From Antitrichia curtipendula (lineage: Eukaryota > Streptophyta > Bryopsida > Hypnales > Leucodontaceae), in NCBI GenBank assembly GCA_951230915.1, contig OX579633.1:21858574-21922573 (forward strand): 64,000 bases of DNA, written 5' to 3'. Below, piece by piece: positions 61,313 to 64,000 of this stretch (positions within the stretch are counted from its first letter, which is position 1; each line of letters opens with the position of its first letter). The notes beneath the pieces were generated by a model, which saw only the letters and a list, made by a program, of their open reading frames with translations, made no database searches and had not been told where the DNA came from. The position numbers and the translations under genes are program-made.

Positions 61313-61772
61313 TATCCTAATACAAATTATCAATTACCTTCATCTATCTTTGTAAATATTATAACATAGTTCTAGTCTCACATATACATTCCTTCAAAAT
61401 AACTCTTATTATATTAACTTGATTCAAAATTCATAAAAATCTATATTTTTAGAATGTTTTAGAAGAGATGAAAGAATTGTACTAGAATTAAACTTAAAAA
61501 ACTAAACTCATTGCAAAGACATTCAAATATAGTCATACATCTATCTTCAAAGACATCCAATAGTCATTTACAAAATTTGCAAAGATAATATGAAATGTTG
61601 AAAAATAGAGTTTAATTTTTATATTTTTCAAATTATATAGAATACATTTTGGAAGTTTGAAGTGATAAAGAAATAAACTTTGATTCTTCTTAAATCAAAC
61701 AAATGCCAACTACTGTAGTTTTAATATTTGGTGCTCAACATTTACTATAAAAAACCTGCATTTTGGGTGACA

Positions 61773-61932
61773 AGACCTAATTTTTTTAATTGGATTTTAG
61801 ATGATGTCCAATGCAACAAACCCATGTTTTTATGTCAACATTGATGTTACACTAGACTTTTTTGTTGATACAAAAACATGTGTTTGTTGCATTGGACATC
61901 ACCTAAAATTCGTAAAAAAATTATATTAGAGT
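61773..61932. mobile_element. Hairpin element with arms of about 65 bp
   Basis: TGATGTCCAATGCAACAAAC and its flanks (left arm about 61773-61840) pair with GTTTGTTGCATTGGACATCA and its flanks (right arm 61863 to about 61932), with a loop of about 22 nt. The inner 48 bp pair with only about five mismatches. It is likely a small MITE; the transcript could feed Dicer processing. Confidence 0.8.
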
Positions 61933-63253
61933 TTGTCAACTAAAACATTTTTATTTATTTATAGAGATTCATCTTAATCAAGACCTTCAAATAAATAAAT
62001 GAATGATCAATTTTTTGGTTATTCACTTAATTTAATTATATGTTCTATCTCTATTGGAAGAACAAATTCTTGTAATGAACACCTTCAATCCACATAGAAT
62101 CCTTTGCATCACGATTTATATATAAAACCTTAAATGAATTACCTTGTGTTGAAAGCATAAATCAAATTACACTAATTAGAATAAAATCATCTTTATTCAA
62201 TGTGTCATGTTTTCAAACATTATCAACTCAATTTATACCATATGTATCCTTATGAATTAAAATACATTACATATTTTGTAAAAGCATCAAGAAAGGGTGT
62301 ATATGAAATTATCCAACAAGATTCTTCTTCCATTCTTATAGGATTGACTCCAAAAAATATTTTTAAGGACAATGATTAGAGCACCACTAGATTAAAATTT
62401 GCAACATAAATACCAACCAAAATAAATGTCTATGTGCAAATAGACATGTATTGGATCATACCTATGAGACCAATCATATCAAGTGATTGTTTGAACATTA
62501 AGACCTTTTTAACAACAAATAATCAATAATACATCTTTGCTCTCTAAGCCCCCCAAAAATAGATCACAAAATTTACAAAATGATTTAATTAAGTAATAAA
62601 GTTGGAACCGAGTTCTTTTTCCATATTGGATTTATTTGAAAAAACAAGCGGATTAGATGTAGTTGTGATTAAATTTTGCAAGTGAGTAAAAAACAAAAAA
62701 TCTTTGTACAATTGACTCCAATTATATCCAAATTGAAAAACCTAAAAAAATTATCAATTGCATTCTTAGAAGCTTCATGCTAAGTCCAATTAAAATCTAT
62801 AGACATTAAAAACTACAAACTATAAATATACATGCAATACAATGGTCTAACTTATATTCAATGATGTCAATTATAATTACAACACAAAAAATTAATATTG
62901 ACATAAATACAACAACCTTGAAACATCCTTGAATACCCTAATTTGCAAGTGTAACAACATCAACCACAAAAAAATATAGAAAAAACAAAAGTAAAAGATA
63001 AACAATAAGCATTCAAAGTTTATAATGAAAACATTTGTTGTTTAAAGAGAATAGTAGCCAAAGCACAAGTATTGAACGTAGTGCAATGAGTGGATGGGAC
63101 TTGAAAGCCAAATGACAAATTGACATTAAAAATTCAATCACAAATGTGTAAGTAGCATCCCATTGTAGTAATTGTTGAATTATTGGTTTAGTGGTATTTA
63201 CCGTTTTATTGTCTTATTGTCTTGCAAACTCTTACGTTTTTTTTACAACTTAG
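61933..63253. other. No recognised gene; AT-rich
   Basis: No coding sequence, repeat family member or RNA gene was recognised. Confidence 0.5.
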
Positions 63254-63495
63254 ATATGGAGGCCAATACCAATTGTTGGTACTATAAAGAAAATTGTAGC
63301 TACATTCAAAATTCACTATCATCCCTTGAGCTATCCAAATACATGAGTCTAAGAGATTTAGTCTTGAAAATTAAAAAAATGGTGTCTACAAGCATTGAGT
63401 TTCAAATAGAATTTGCCTACTTCAACTCATTGACAAAGTGCCTCAGTAAATGCACAAAGGGTCTTCTACCATTTGTATATAAAGCCATCATATAA
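63254..63495 (+). CDS. Exon-like open frame, unrecognised
   Basis: A pyrimidine-rich tract ending CTTAG precedes a frame starting DMEANTNCWYYKENC and containing SSLELSKYMSLRDLVLKIKK, ending at TAA. It has about 80 codons, long for such AT-rich DNA. It could be a terminal exon or a remnant. No domain is recognised and no partner exon was found. Confidence 0.25.
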
Positions 63496-64000
63496 AGTGA
63501 TCAATTTAAGGCCGTTGAGTTTTTGGAAAAAAATGTGATCACTTTTAGTTGAGTAACATGATCATTATGGATGCACATTATGGGAGTATCTTGTGCCTTT
63601 TGAGCAACTGGAGTAGCACACTTCAAAAATTCATAATAATTTTTTATTTATTTTAAAATCATAATTTCAAATGGTAATGCCTTCTCCAACATTCTATAGA
63701 AGCAATGTAGCCATCTTCGTGCTGGAATCTAGTTTCTACAATGCTAAACTACCATAAAACTTTACAATTCATGTTGTCATGTATTATCATTTGTACAATG
63801 CAGAGAAATGATGACATCTTGAAATCAAATCTATATAAGCTATGCTCCCTAGTTTTGCAAACTATGTGAAACATAAAGTAGGAGGTCTATAAACTGTCTT
63901 TTTAAGCCTATCTACCTCATCAATGATAGTAATAGATATTTCAAGGAACATCACTCATTCCTAGATAGAAGAGGCATTTAGAGCCTGAATTGCTTATAGA
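63496..64000. other. No recognised gene
   Basis: AT-rich sequence to the window edge with no recognisable feature. Confidence 0.5.

Noticed and set aside
1..64000. tRNA, 5S rRNA, U1, U2, U4, U6 and conserved plant microRNA genes
   Set aside because: Their characteristic core sequences were looked for by eye and not found; only U5 was seen.

Overview
The window is nuclear DNA from a plant or close streptophyte relative. It shows GT-AG introns, two U5 spliceosomal RNA genes with plant-type promoters, a plant-type universal stress protein (USP) gene, a desiccation-type hydrophilic protein gene with a consensus ABRE upstream, and many plant-style small inverted-repeat transposons. Gene density is low and AT content is high. 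I cannot fix the species. A bryophyte or other seedless plant is a guess from the general look, not a demonstrated fact.

Layout. 1-11 kb is a moderately GC-balanced stretch. It holds a decayed plus-strand gene (1-760), two convergent U5 snRNA genes (about 1.24 kb on + and 8.3 kb on -), a duplicated repeat at 6.1-7.4 kb, and a GC-rich terminal exon at 9.07-9.17 kb followed by five degenerate tandem copies of its tail. 11-22.5 kb is AT-rich and repeat-filled, with MITE-like elements and a 1.6-kb foldback structure. 22.6-27.3 kb holds a three-exon USP-domain gene preceded by a G-quadruplex motif and followed by a tandem duplication of its end. 28.7-32.3 kb has a broken Ty1/copia fragment, hairpin elements and tandem MITEs. 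33.1-34.3 kb carries a two-exon Gly/Thr/His/Tyr-rich LEA-like gene on the minus strand. 35.4-45.4 kb is AT-rich and dominated by a 3.5-kb long inverted repeat that contains a MITE insertion whose empty site is visible in the other arm. 45.6-51.3 kb holds a six-exon gene for a 678-residue coiled-coil, tail-anchored protein ending in PT, a possible KASH/LINC-type nuclear-envelope protein, behind a leader with a tandemly duplicated splice cassette. 53.1-58.7 kb holds an unrecognised very AT-rich, Asn-rich gene with two reading-frame breaks. 59-64 kb is AT-rich with terminal-inverted-repeat elements.

The genes show no operon-like logic. The best-supported models are the tail-anchored coiled-coil gene, the LEA-like gene and the USP gene (all exon phases agree), plus the two U5 RNA genes. 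Most other coding signals are single exon-like fragments or decayed remnants and are marked low confidence.
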